53,265 nucleotides of DNA, from assembly GCF_003075375.1 (NCBI RefSeq), contig NZ_QDFT01000022.1, forward strand, positions 1-53,265, written 5' to 3'. Every line of letters begins with the position of its first letter. Position 1 is the first letter of the stretch. The notes under the pieces are model-generated. The model ran no database searches. It was not told the origin of the DNA and saw only the letters and a list, made by a program, of their open reading frames with translations. Below are positions 32,440 through 39,096 of this stretch, piece by piece. Source of the DNA: Microbacterium testaceum (GTDB taxonomy: Bacteria > Actinomycetota > Actinomycetes > Actinomycetales > Microbacteriaceae). Both the position numbers and the translations under genes were made by a program.

Positions 32440-32760
32440 TCAGTGGCTCTGCGGGGGAAGCGACGACACGACGGGGTGATCCTTGGCGATCACGCCCACC
32501 TTGGCGGCCCCACCGGGCGAGCCGATGTCATCGAAGAACTCGACGTTGGCCTTGTAGTAGTCGGACCACTCTTCGGGCAGGTCGTCCTCGTAGTAGATGG
32601 CCTCGACCGGGCAGACCGGCTCGCACGCACCACAGTCGACGCATTCGTCGGGGTGGATGTAGAGCGACCGCTCGCCTTCGTAGATGCAGTCGACCGGACA
32701 CTCGTCGATGCAGGCGCGGTCTTTGACATCGACACACGGGAGGGCGATCACGTAAGTCAC
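32440..32760 (-). CDS. fdxA: 7Fe-type ferredoxin (FdxA/FdxC-like)
   Basis: 106 aa. Two cluster motifs: C-x7-C-x3-CP near the N-terminus ([18 protein letters not shown]), the irregular spacing that binds a 3Fe-4S cluster, and [20 protein letters not shown] for a 4Fe-4S cluster. The C-terminal extension [14 protein letters not shown] is typical of the mycobacterial and streptomycete 7Fe ferredoxins. It is a cytoplasmic electron carrier of unknown partner. The GTG at 32760 follows TAGACT with a 6-nt gap; dapC is co-transcribed. Confidence 0.92.
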   Translation of the reverse strand: MTYVIALPCVDVKDRACIDECPVDCIYEGERSLYIHPDECVDCGACEPVCPVEAIYYEDDLPEEWSDYYKANVEFFDDIGSPGGAAKVGVIAKDHPVVSSLPPQSH

Positions 32761-32766
32761 GGGGTC

Positions 32767-32772
32767 AGTCTA
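32767..32772 (-). promoter_or_regulatory. -10 element TAGACT, leaderless promoter of fdxA-dapC
   Basis: On the minus strand TAGACT, then GACCCC, then the GTG start of the ferredoxin gene. Confidence 0.6.
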
Positions 32773-32812
32773 ATCCCGCCGGGACACCCGGCCCGGCCGA
32801 CGGGCCGTGGCC

Positions 32813-33211
32813 CTATGATCCGGCGGGGCGCGGGGCGTCGCCGAAGCGCGAGAAGTCGGGCCAGAGCGCCACGAGCACCATGAGGGCCGGACCCACGACG
32901 GTCCAGACGATCGGGATCCACTCCGTGCCGGCCGTGGGCGCGGCCACGATCGCCGACCCGCCCGGCCCGATCTGCGAGAACAGGTAGGTCGCGGCCGTCA
33001 GGCCCAGCCCGCCCGCCAGGGCGTTGAGGCGATCACCGGTCAGGCTGCGCAGAGCCACGAGCAGGGCGGCGCTGCCGATCGTGGCCAGGATGAGTCCGAC
33101 GGGCAGCGGACCGACGAGGAACGCCTGACCCACGGTTCCGGCGGCGCCGTAGAACGCCCCCACCAGCAGGGCGACGACCCAGCCGACGACGCGCAGAATC
33201 CTCGAAGTCAC
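32813..33211 (-). CDS. Four-helix membrane protein, unknown function
   Basis: 132 aa from the GTG at 33211. Four hydrophobic segments (about residues 6-26, 32-52, 60-80 and 95-117) connected by short loops, then a soluble tail DFSRFGDAPRPAGS. It lies directly upstream of fdxA-dapC with a 52-bp gap that contains the fdxA promoter. Possibly a DUF6113-type protein, but I am not sure. The start is the first plausible one before the first helix. Confidence 0.68.
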   Translation of the reverse strand: MTSRILRVVGWVVALLVGAFYGAAGTVGQAFLVGPLPVGLILATIGSAALLVALRSLTGDRLNALAGGLGLTAATYLFSQIGPGGSAIVAAPTAGTEWIPIVWTVVGPALMVLVALWPDFSRFGDAPRPAGS

Positions 33212-33305
33212 GGGCGCCAGTCTACGTGCGGCTCCTCTGCGCCGGCTGAGCCGCCGACGCTCGTGCGGTGCTATGGGACCGGCGCGGTCCCGGCGCGCGA
33301 ACCCC

Positions 33306-33620
33306 TCAGGCCGCCCACCCCCCGAGGCGCAGCAGTGCCGCGGTGACGGCCGCTCCGGCCACGACGACGAGGAACGGCGCCTGCACCCACAGCAGCACCG
33401 CTGCCACCCCGACCGCCGGAAGGCGCGCATCGATCACGATCGCCGGTCCCGCCGCCGCGGTCTGCACGACCACGAGCGCGGCGAGCAGCGCGACCGTCAG
33501 CAGGTCCGCGATGCGCGCCGGGCGGGGCGCGTCGAGCCAGCGGGCGGGCAGCAGATACCCGGTCGCCTTGAGCGCAAGACAGATGACGGATGCCAGGAGC
33601 ACCGCGGTCCACAGGGTCAT
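33306..33620 (-). CDS. azlD: AzlD-family branched-chain amino acid exporter subunit
   Basis: 104 aa, four short transmembrane helices, beginning MTLWTAVLLASVICLALKA, with the Leu/Ala-rich pattern and length of AzlD. It forms the small subunit of the two-component AzlCD (BrnFE-like) exporter for leucine, isoleucine, valine and methionine. The ATG overlaps the azlC stop by 4 nt, coupling the two subunits. Confidence 0.88.
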   Translation of the reverse strand: MTLWTAVLLASVICLALKATGYLLPARWLDAPRPARIADLLTVALLAALVVVQTAAAGPAIVIDARLPAVGVAAVLLWVQAPFLVVVAGAAVTAALLRLGGWAA

Positions 33621-34342
33621 GGCATCCCGTCCTCATCGGTGACGACCGGTGTCGAAGGGGGGCGTCGCGGGTCGAAGAGACCGACGGCCACGGCGACTCC
33701 CGCGGCGGCGATGACCGGGATGCCGGGCAGCAGCCACGGCGTCAACGCGGCCGCGACGACCGCCGCGCCGGCGGCGACCGCGAGGGGCTGCCGGCCACGC
33801 AGCCGTGGCCAGAGCAGAGCGAGGAAAGCGGCTGCCGCGGCCGCATCGAGTCCGTACGCGCGCGGGTCGCCCCGCACGTCCCCGAGCAGCGCGCCCGCCA
33901 GCGTGGAGAGGTTCCAGCCCACCCAGATCGCGATGCCCGTCACCCAGAACCCGGCACGACGGGCCCGCGGCGTCTCGTGGGCGAGCGCCACGGCGACGGA
34001 CTCGTCGATCGTGAAGGGGGTCGCGGCGGCCTTGCGCCACGCTCCCCCGCCGACCACCGGAGCCATCCGCATGGCGTAGGCGGCGTTGCGCACCCCCAAC
34101 AGCGCGGCCGAGGCGATCGCCGCGGGCGCGGCGGCGAGACCTCCGGCGGCGACGACACCGACGAAGGCGAACTGCGAGCCGCCCGTGAACATCAGCAGGC
34201 TCAGCACGCACGTCTGCCAGACGTCGAGACCGGATGCCACCGACAGCGCACCGAACGAGATGCCGTAGGCGCTCGTGGCGAGGGCCACGGCGAGACCCTG
34301 GCGGGTGGCATCCCCCTCGGGTGTTCGGTAGAACGAACGCAT
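33617..34342 (-). CDS. azlC: AzlC-family branched-chain amino acid exporter subunit
   Basis: 241 aa. Signature segments are GLAVALATSAYGISFGALSVASG, FTGGSQFAFVG, GVRNAAYAMRM and TPFTIDESVAVAL, which identify AzlC (BrnF-like). Seven or so helices are visible. The start is uncertain: ATGs lie at 34351, 34348 and 34342. I prefer 34342 because CACGAT lies 7 nt upstream with a TTGACG -35 at 17-nt spacing, giving a leaderless mRNA. It diverges from an XRE/cupin regulator, the usual arrangement for regulated AzlCD systems. Confidence 0.87.
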   Translation of the reverse strand: MRSFYRTPEGDATRQGLAVALATSAYGISFGALSVASGLDVWQTCVLSLLMFTGGSQFAFVGVVAAGGLAAAPAAIASAALLGVRNAAYAMRMAPVVGGGAWRKAAATPFTIDESVAVALAHETPRARRAGFWVTGIAIWVGWNLSTLAGALLGDVRGDPRAYGLDAAAAAAFLALLWPRLRGRQPLAVAAGAAVVAAALTPWLLPGIPVIAAAGVAVAVGLFDPRRPPSTPVVTDEDGMP

Positions 34343-34407
34343 GCGCATCATCGTGAACGATGCGCATCTGTTCGTCAAGTCGAACGATCGACGACCATAA
34401 TGAACGC
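34343..34407. promoter_or_regulatory. Divergent overlapping promoters and candidate operator, azlCD/XRE regulator
   Basis: For azlC (minus): TTGACG at 34373-34378, 17-nt spacer, CACGAT at 34350-34355, start 7 nt on. For the regulator (plus): CATAAT at 34396-34401, 6-nt gap, ATG at 34408; its -35 position falls on the same six base pairs as that of azlC. The palindrome GTTCG-TCAAGT-CGAAC (34370-34385) sits exactly over this shared -35, so a bound repressor would block both. GATGCGCAT occurs twice nearby. Confidence 0.65.
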
Positions 34408-34959
34408 ATGACCGATCTCGGCGACCGCATCGCGGCGACGCTCCGACGAGAGCGCGAGCGCCGCGATCTCAGCGCGTCCGAGCTGGCGCGACGCGCCGGC
34501 GTCGCCAAGGCGACCGTCTCGCAGCTAGAGAACGGGGGCGGCAACCCCAGCGTCGAGACGCTGTGGGCGCTCGCGTCGGCGCTCGAGATCCCCTTCGCGG
34601 ACTTCGTGGACGAGGGAGCGCACTCCCCCACCCTGATCCGGGCGGGCGAGGCGGGGACGGCGGTGGCCTCGGCATCCTCGGCCTATGTCGCCGTGCTGCT
34701 CTCGGCGAGTCCCCCGCACGCGCGCCGTGACATCTATCTGCTCTCCGCCGAGCCCGGGACCCCCCGCCGCTCCGAGCCGCACCCCCGCGGCACGATCGAG
34801 CACGTCGTCCTCGTGTCGGGACGGGGCCTCGTCGGACCCGCGGACGCCCCGTTCGAGCTCTCGCCCGGTGACTACCTGTCGTACGCGGGCGACGCCCCGC
34901 ACGTCTTCGAGGCCCTGACCCCCGGCATGAGCGCCGTCTGCGTGGTCGAGTCGCGCTGA
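34408..34959 (+). CDS. XRE-family regulator with cupin sensor domain
   Basis: 183 aa. N-terminal helix-turn-helix (LSASELARRAGVAKATVSQLENG, residues 21-43) and a C-terminal cupin barrel (HPRGTIEHVVLVSGRG, FELSPGDYLSYAGDAPHVFE). XRE-cupin proteins usually sense small metabolites. Divergence from azlCD makes it the probable regulator of branched-chain amino acid export, and autoregulation is likely from the shared -35. The ATG is preceded by CATAAT with a 6-nt gap. Confidence 0.9.
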   Translation: MTDLGDRIAATLRRERERRDLSASELARRAGVAKATVSQLENGGGNPSVETLWALASALEIPFADFVDEGAHSPTLIRAGEAGTAVASASSAYVAVLLSASPPHARRDIYLLSAEPGTPRRSEPHPRGTIEHVVLVSGRGLVGPADAPFELSPGDYLSYAGDAPHVFEALTPGMSAVCVVESR

Positions 34960-34987
34960 CGGCCCGGCCCGTCCCCGCCGGGCCGTC
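34958..34987 (+). terminator. Terminator of the XRE regulator gene
   Basis: GACGGCCCGGC (34958-34968) pairs with GCCGGGCCGTC (34977-34987) around an 8-nt loop, and starts within the stop codon. A variant of most of this hairpin recurs at about 35123-35150 as part of the duplication described next. Confidence 0.75.
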
Positions 34988-35242
34988 ACCGTGCACAACG
35001 GCGGGCCTCACCCCCGACACGCCGCCCCGACCACCGACTCACACGGCGTGTCGCCCGCCCGCCCCGCAGTTGTGCACGCTGCACGGTGTCGCCGCCGCAC
35101 CGTCGAGGCAACGACGGGCCCCCGGCCCGGCCCGTCCCCCGGCCGGGCCGTCACCGTGCACAACGGCGGGCCTCACCCCCGACACGCCGCCCCGACCCTC
35201 GACTCACACGGCGTGTCGCCCGACCGCCCCGCAGCTGTGCAC
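34961..35242. repeat. Duplicated nested palindrome (GTGCACAAC family)
   Basis: Copy 1 runs 34991-35077: outer arms GTGCACAAC/GTTGTGCAC, 15-nt spacers, inner arms CGACACGCCG (35015-35024) and CGGCGTGTCG (35044-35053), 19-nt loop. Copy 2 runs 35156-35242 with the same inner arms; one outer base differs (GCTGTGCAC). The duplicated block also includes the GC-rich hairpin just upstream (34961 and 35123), so about 120 bp was copied with a 165-bp offset. It lies between convergent genes. Apart from this and two terminators I see nothing in the 380-bp gap. Confidence 0.88.
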
Positions 35243-35287
35243 GCCCCCGGCGCGCCCGCTCCACGGCGCCCCGCCCCGAGAAACGGC

Positions 35288-35325
35288 GAACGGCCCCGCA
35301 CAGCGCGAGCTGGGCGGGGCCGTTC
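35288..35325 (-). terminator. Terminator of typA
   Basis: GAACGGCCCCGC (35288-35299) pairs with GCGGGGCCGTTC (35314-35325); after one mismatch, CAGC/GCTG closes a GCGA loop. On the minus strand the stem is followed within a few bases by GUUUCUC. Confidence 0.82.
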
Positions 35326-35339
35326 GACGGGACGCGACG

Positions 35340-37253
35340 TCAGGCGTTGGCATCCTGTCGCTTGAGGCGAGAGGCGGCGCGGCCGCGCTCGGTCGCGTCG
35401 AGCACGACTTTGCGGATGCGCACCTTCTCGGGGGTGACCTCGACGCATTCGTCGTCGCGCGCGAACTCGAGCGACTCCTCGAGCGTGAGCACGCGCGGGG
35501 GCGTCATCGACTCGAACGAGTCCGACGTCGACGAACGCATGTTCGTCAGCTTCTTCTCTTTGGTGATGTTGACGTCCATGTCGTCGGCGCGCGAGTTCTC
35601 GCCGATGACCATGCCCTCGTAGACCTCTTCGGTGGGCTGCACGAAGAAGCTCATGCGCTCCTGCAGGGCGATCATGGCGAACGGGGTGACGACACCCATG
35701 CGGTCGGCGACGATCGAGCCGTTCTGACGCGTGGTGATCGAGCCCGCCCAGTCGTCGTAGCCGTGCGAGATGGCGTTGGCGATGCCGGTGCCGCGCGTGA
35801 TCGTGAGGAACTCGCTGCGGAAGCCGATCAGGCCACGCGAGGGCACGACGAACTCCATGCGCACCCACCCGGTGCCGTGGTTCGTCATGTTGTCCATGCG
35901 TCCCTTGCGGGCGGCCATGAGCTGCGTGATCGCGCCGAGGTGCTCTTCGGGGGCGTCGATGGTGAGGTGCTCGAAGGGCTCCTTGAGCTTGCCGTCCTCG
36001 CCGCGCTTGGTGACGACCTGGGGCTTGCCGACGGTGAGCTCGAAGCCCTCGCGACGCATGTTCTCGACCAGGATCGCCAGGGCGAGCTCGCCGCGGCCCT
36101 GGACCTCCCACGCGTCGGGGCGCCCGATGTCGACGACCTTGAGCGAGACGTTACCGATCAGCTCGCGGTCGAGGCGGTCCTTGACCATGCGGGCGGTGAG
36201 CTTGTGGCCCTTGACCTTGCCCATGAGGGGCGAGGTGTTGGTGCCGATCGTCATCGAGATGGCCGGGTCGTCGACCGTGATCGCCTTGAGCGGGCGCACG
36301 TCCTCGGGGTCGGCGATGGTCTCGCCGATGGTGATGTCGGGGAAACCGGCGATGGCGACGATGTCACCGGGGCCGGCGTCCTCGGCGGGGTAGCGCTCGA
36401 GGGCGCGGGTCTTGAGCAGTTCGGTGACGCGGGCGTTGCTGGTGGTGCCGTCGGCGCGCACCCAGGCCACGGTCTGGCCCTTCTTGAGCGTGCCGTTGAA
36501 CACGCGCAGCAGCGCCAGACGACCGAGGAACGGCGAGGAGTCGAGGTTGGTGACCCACGCCTGCAGCGGCGCCTCGTCGTCGTAGGCCGGTGCCGGCACG
36601 TGCTCGAGGATCGCGGCGAACAGCGGCTCGAGGTCGTCGTTGTCGGGCAGCGCGCCGTTGTCGGGACGGTTCAGGGATGCCGCGCCCGCACGACCCGAGG
36701 CGTAGACCACCGGCACGTCGAGCAGGGCGTCGACGTCGAGGTCGGGCACGTCGTCGACCAGGTCGGACGCCAGGCCCAGCAGCAGGTCGTGCGCCTCTTC
36801 TTCGACCTCGGCGATGCGGGCGTCGGGGCGGTCGGTCTTGTTGACCAGCAGGATGACGGGGAGCTTGGCCTCGAGAGCCTTGCGCAGCACGAAGCGCGTC
36901 TGAGGCAGCGGGCCCTCGGACGCGTCGACCAGCAGCACGACGCCGTCGACCATGGACAGACCGCGCTCGACCTCTCCACCGAAGTCGGCGTGACCGGGGG
37001 TGTCGATGACGTTGATCGTCACTGGGACCTCGGTGTGGATGCCGTTGTAGGTGATCGCCGTGTTCTTGGCGAGGATCGTGATGCCCTTCTCGCGCTCGAG
37101 GTCGTTCGAGTCCATCGCGCGCTCTTCGACGTGCGCGTGGTCGCCGAACGAGCCGGTCTGGCGGAGCATGGCGTCGACGAGGGTCGTCTTGCCGTGGTCG
37201 ACGTGCGCGACGATCGCGACGTTGCGGAGGTCAGGACGAAGGGCGTGCGCCAT
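35340..37253 (-). CDS. typA: Translational GTPase TypA/BipA
   Basis: 637 aa, ribosome-associated GTPase of the EF-G group, acting in ribosome assembly and stress. G1 AHVDHGKTT (16-24), G3 DTPGHADFGGEV and G4 NKTDRPDA are present. The C-terminal TypA domain includes RGLIGFRSEFLT, the H-G-x-G turn MTNHGTGW and SRADDMDVNITKEKKLTNMR, which binds the ribosome. The ATG at 37253 follows GGAG with a short leader. Gene order typA followed by binding-protein lipoproteins recalls M. tuberculosis typA-lpqW. Confidence 0.95.
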   Translation of the reverse strand: MAHALRPDLRNVAIVAHVDHGKTTLVDAMLRQTGSFGDHAHVEERAMDSNDLEREKGITILAKNTAITYNGIHTEVPVTINVIDTPGHADFGGEVERGLSMVDGVVLLVDASEGPLPQTRFVLRKALEAKLPVILLVNKTDRPDARIAEVEEEAHDLLLGLASDLVDDVPDLDVDALLDVPVVYASGRAGAASLNRPDNGALPDNDDLEPLFAAILEHVPAPAYDDEAPLQAWVTNLDSSPFLGRLALLRVFNGTLKKGQTVAWVRADGTTSNARVTELLKTRALERYPAEDAGPGDIVAIAGFPDITIGETIADPEDVRPLKAITVDDPAISMTIGTNTSPLMGKVKGHKLTARMVKDRLDRELIGNVSLKVVDIGRPDAWEVQGRGELALAILVENMRREGFELTVGKPQVVTKRGEDGKLKEPFEHLTIDAPEEHLGAITQLMAARKGRMDNMTNHGTGWVRMEFVVPSRGLIGFRSEFLTITRGTGIANAISHGYDDWAGSITTRQNGSIVADRMGVVTPFAMIALQERMSFFVQPTEEVYEGMVIGENSRADDMDVNITKEKKLTNMRSSTSDSFESMTPPRVLTLEESLEFARDDECVEVTPEKVRIRKVVLDATERGRAASRLKRQDANA

Positions 37254-37367
37254 GGAGGGTCTCCAGGAAATTTCGGGGTTGCGCCCGGAATCGGGCCACC
37301 CCAGTCTACCGGGCGCCCGCGACACTCCCGGCAGCGCACGTTCAGGAACGGCCACGGCGCACGAAAA

Positions 37368-37395
37368 GGGGCGGGATCCCGAAGGACCCCGCCCC
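37368..37395 (-). terminator. Terminator of ABC operon 1
   Basis: GGGGCGGG (37368-37375) pairs with CCCGCCCC (37388-37395); after a mismatch, TCC/GGA closes a CGAA loop, read as UUCG on the minus strand. The minus-strand stem is followed by UUUU, the clearest U tract in the window. Confidence 0.85.
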
Positions 37396-37412
37396 CTCGA
37401 ACGATGCCGGAC

Positions 37413-39092
37413 TCAGCTGTTCTGGAAGCCGACGATCGTCCAGTCGACGGTCTCGAACTGGGTGGCGCCCCAGTTCACGAGACCCTGCTTGACGGCCCAG
37501 ACGTTGGGCAGCGGGGCGATCGGGATGATCGGCACCGACTCCCACAGCACCTTGTCGATCTCCTGCGCGGTCTCGAGACGCGCGGTCGGGTCGAGCTCGT
37601 TGTTCGCCTGCTCCCACAGACCGTCCAGACGCTCATCGGCGATGCCGGTGAAGTTCTGCTCCGAGTCCACGGGGGTGAACAGCGAACGGGTCGACGAGAT
37701 CGGGTAGGCGGTGCCCACCCACGAGAAGGTCACCATCTCGAAGTCGCCGGGGATGATGTAGTCGCTGAAGTAGCCGCCCACGGGGACCGAGACGAGCTCG
37801 ACGGGGATGCCGAACTCGCCGAGGTCGGCCTGGATCTGCTCGGCGCGCTGGACGTTGGTCGCGGTGTCGGCGGGGACCGTCACCGAGAACTTCAGCGGGG
37901 TACCGTCCTTGACCCAGGAGTCGCCGTCCTTCGTGTAACCGGCGTCCTCGAGGTACTTCGCGCCCGCGTCGGTGTCGTAGGGCAGCGCACCGTCGGTGTA
38001 GCCGTCCTGTCCGGGCATGAAGATGTAGCTGCCCTGCGTGATCGCGGGGACGCCGACGGGCGAGTTCGCCGTGTTCGCGATCTGCTCGCGGTTGACGATG
38101 GATGCCACGGCCTTGCGGACGTTGACGTCGGCGAGCGGGCCGTCCGAGGCGCGCATCGTGATGTGCGTCCAGGTCAGACCGTTCGACGCCTGAATCTGCG
38201 CGCCCTGCACGCCCTGGGCGGTCTGGTAGAGGTCGGCGTTGGCCGAGATCTCGACGGCGTCGATCTCACCGTTGCTGAACGAGGAGCCCTGCTGGTCCTG
38301 GCTCACCGCGCGGTAGACGATGGTCTCGAGCTTGGGCGTCTCGCCCCACCAGTTGGGGTTGCGCTCCAGCGTCGCGACACCGGCGGTGGCGTCGATCGAG
38401 CGCACCTTGAAGGGGCCCGAGGACGGCACGGCCTGCGTCGTGTAACCGGTGTTGAACGTGGTCGGGTCGGCGGTGACGCTGGCCTTGAGCACGGGGCTGA
38501 GCAGCGACTGCCAGTCGGCGAACACGGACGAGAAGGTGATCTTCAGATCGAACTCGTCCTCGCCCTGCTCGACGGACGAGACCTGGTCCCAGCCGGTGGT
38601 CGAGGTGACGACGTAGTCGGGGTTCGAGCCGTTGTTGGCCTTCCACATCCCCTGGTAGTCGGCGACGGTGATGGGCGTGCCGTCCTCCCAGACGGCATTC
38701 GGGTTCAGCTTGACCTCGACGACCTGCGGGTCCTCGCTGACGAGCTCGGCGGACGAGGCGTAGTTCTCGTCCACGACGGGTTCACCCGACTCGTCGATCT
38801 TGATCGGACCGCCGCTCATCGTGGAGTAGATGTCGTTGGTGTCGCGCTCGTTGCCGTCGATCTGGTAGATGTTCCAGTTCACCGGCAGCGACGAAACGGC
38901 GAGCGTCAGCGTGCCGCCGTCCTGCACGCTCGAGGCGTCGGCGCGCACCCACGCGGTCGAGGGCAGCGCGTTCTGGTCGTCGGGGTTGGCCGACGGCGCC
39001 GCGGTGTTGCCGGGCGCGCACCCGGCGATCGCCAGGGCGGCGGCGCTCAGCAGCGCGAGCGCACCGAGCCCCTTCGCTTTGCGGATCTGCAT
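37413..39092 (-). CDS. ABC transporter substrate-binding lipoprotein 1 (SBP_bac_5 family)
   Basis: 559 aa. Signal sequence with lipobox AIAGC, so lipid-anchored outside the membrane, followed by a Pro/Ala-rich linker. The body has family 5 (oligopeptide/dipeptide) features such as WEDGTPITVADYQGMWKAN, SSGPFKVRSI, RNPNWWG, DVNVRKAVASIVNRE and a late AYPISSTRSLF. Ligand may be peptides, glycosides or metal chelates; sequence alone does not decide. It is the last gene of its operon, starting 4 bp after the ATPase gene with AGAGGA as ribosome site. Confidence 0.9.
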   Translation of the reverse strand: MQIRKAKGLGALALLSAAALAIAGCAPGNTAAPSANPDDQNALPSTAWVRADASSVQDGGTLTLAVSSLPVNWNIYQIDGNERDTNDIYSTMSGGPIKIDESGEPVVDENYASSAELVSEDPQVVEVKLNPNAVWEDGTPITVADYQGMWKANNGSNPDYVVTSTTGWDQVSSVEQGEDEFDLKITFSSVFADWQSLLSPVLKASVTADPTTFNTGYTTQAVPSSGPFKVRSIDATAGVATLERNPNWWGETPKLETIVYRAVSQDQQGSSFSNGEIDAVEISANADLYQTAQGVQGAQIQASNGLTWTHITMRASDGPLADVNVRKAVASIVNREQIANTANSPVGVPAITQGSYIFMPGQDGYTDGALPYDTDAGAKYLEDAGYTKDGDSWVKDGTPLKFSVTVPADTATNVQRAEQIQADLGEFGIPVELVSVPVGGYFSDYIIPGDFEMVTFSWVGTAYPISSTRSLFTPVDSEQNFTGIADERLDGLWEQANNELDPTARLETAQEIDKVLWESVPIIPIAPLPNVWAVKQGLVNWGATQFETVDWTIVGFQNS

Positions 39093-39096
39093 GTGA

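Noticed and set aside
33236..33290. Terminator after the azlD gene
   Set aside because: GCGCCGGC and a distant CCGGCGC can pair, but the loop of about 35 nt makes it weak, so I did not list it.
34961..35242. Ends of an insertion sequence
   Set aside because: The inverted repeats belong to compact palindromes; there is no transposase gene and no target duplication.
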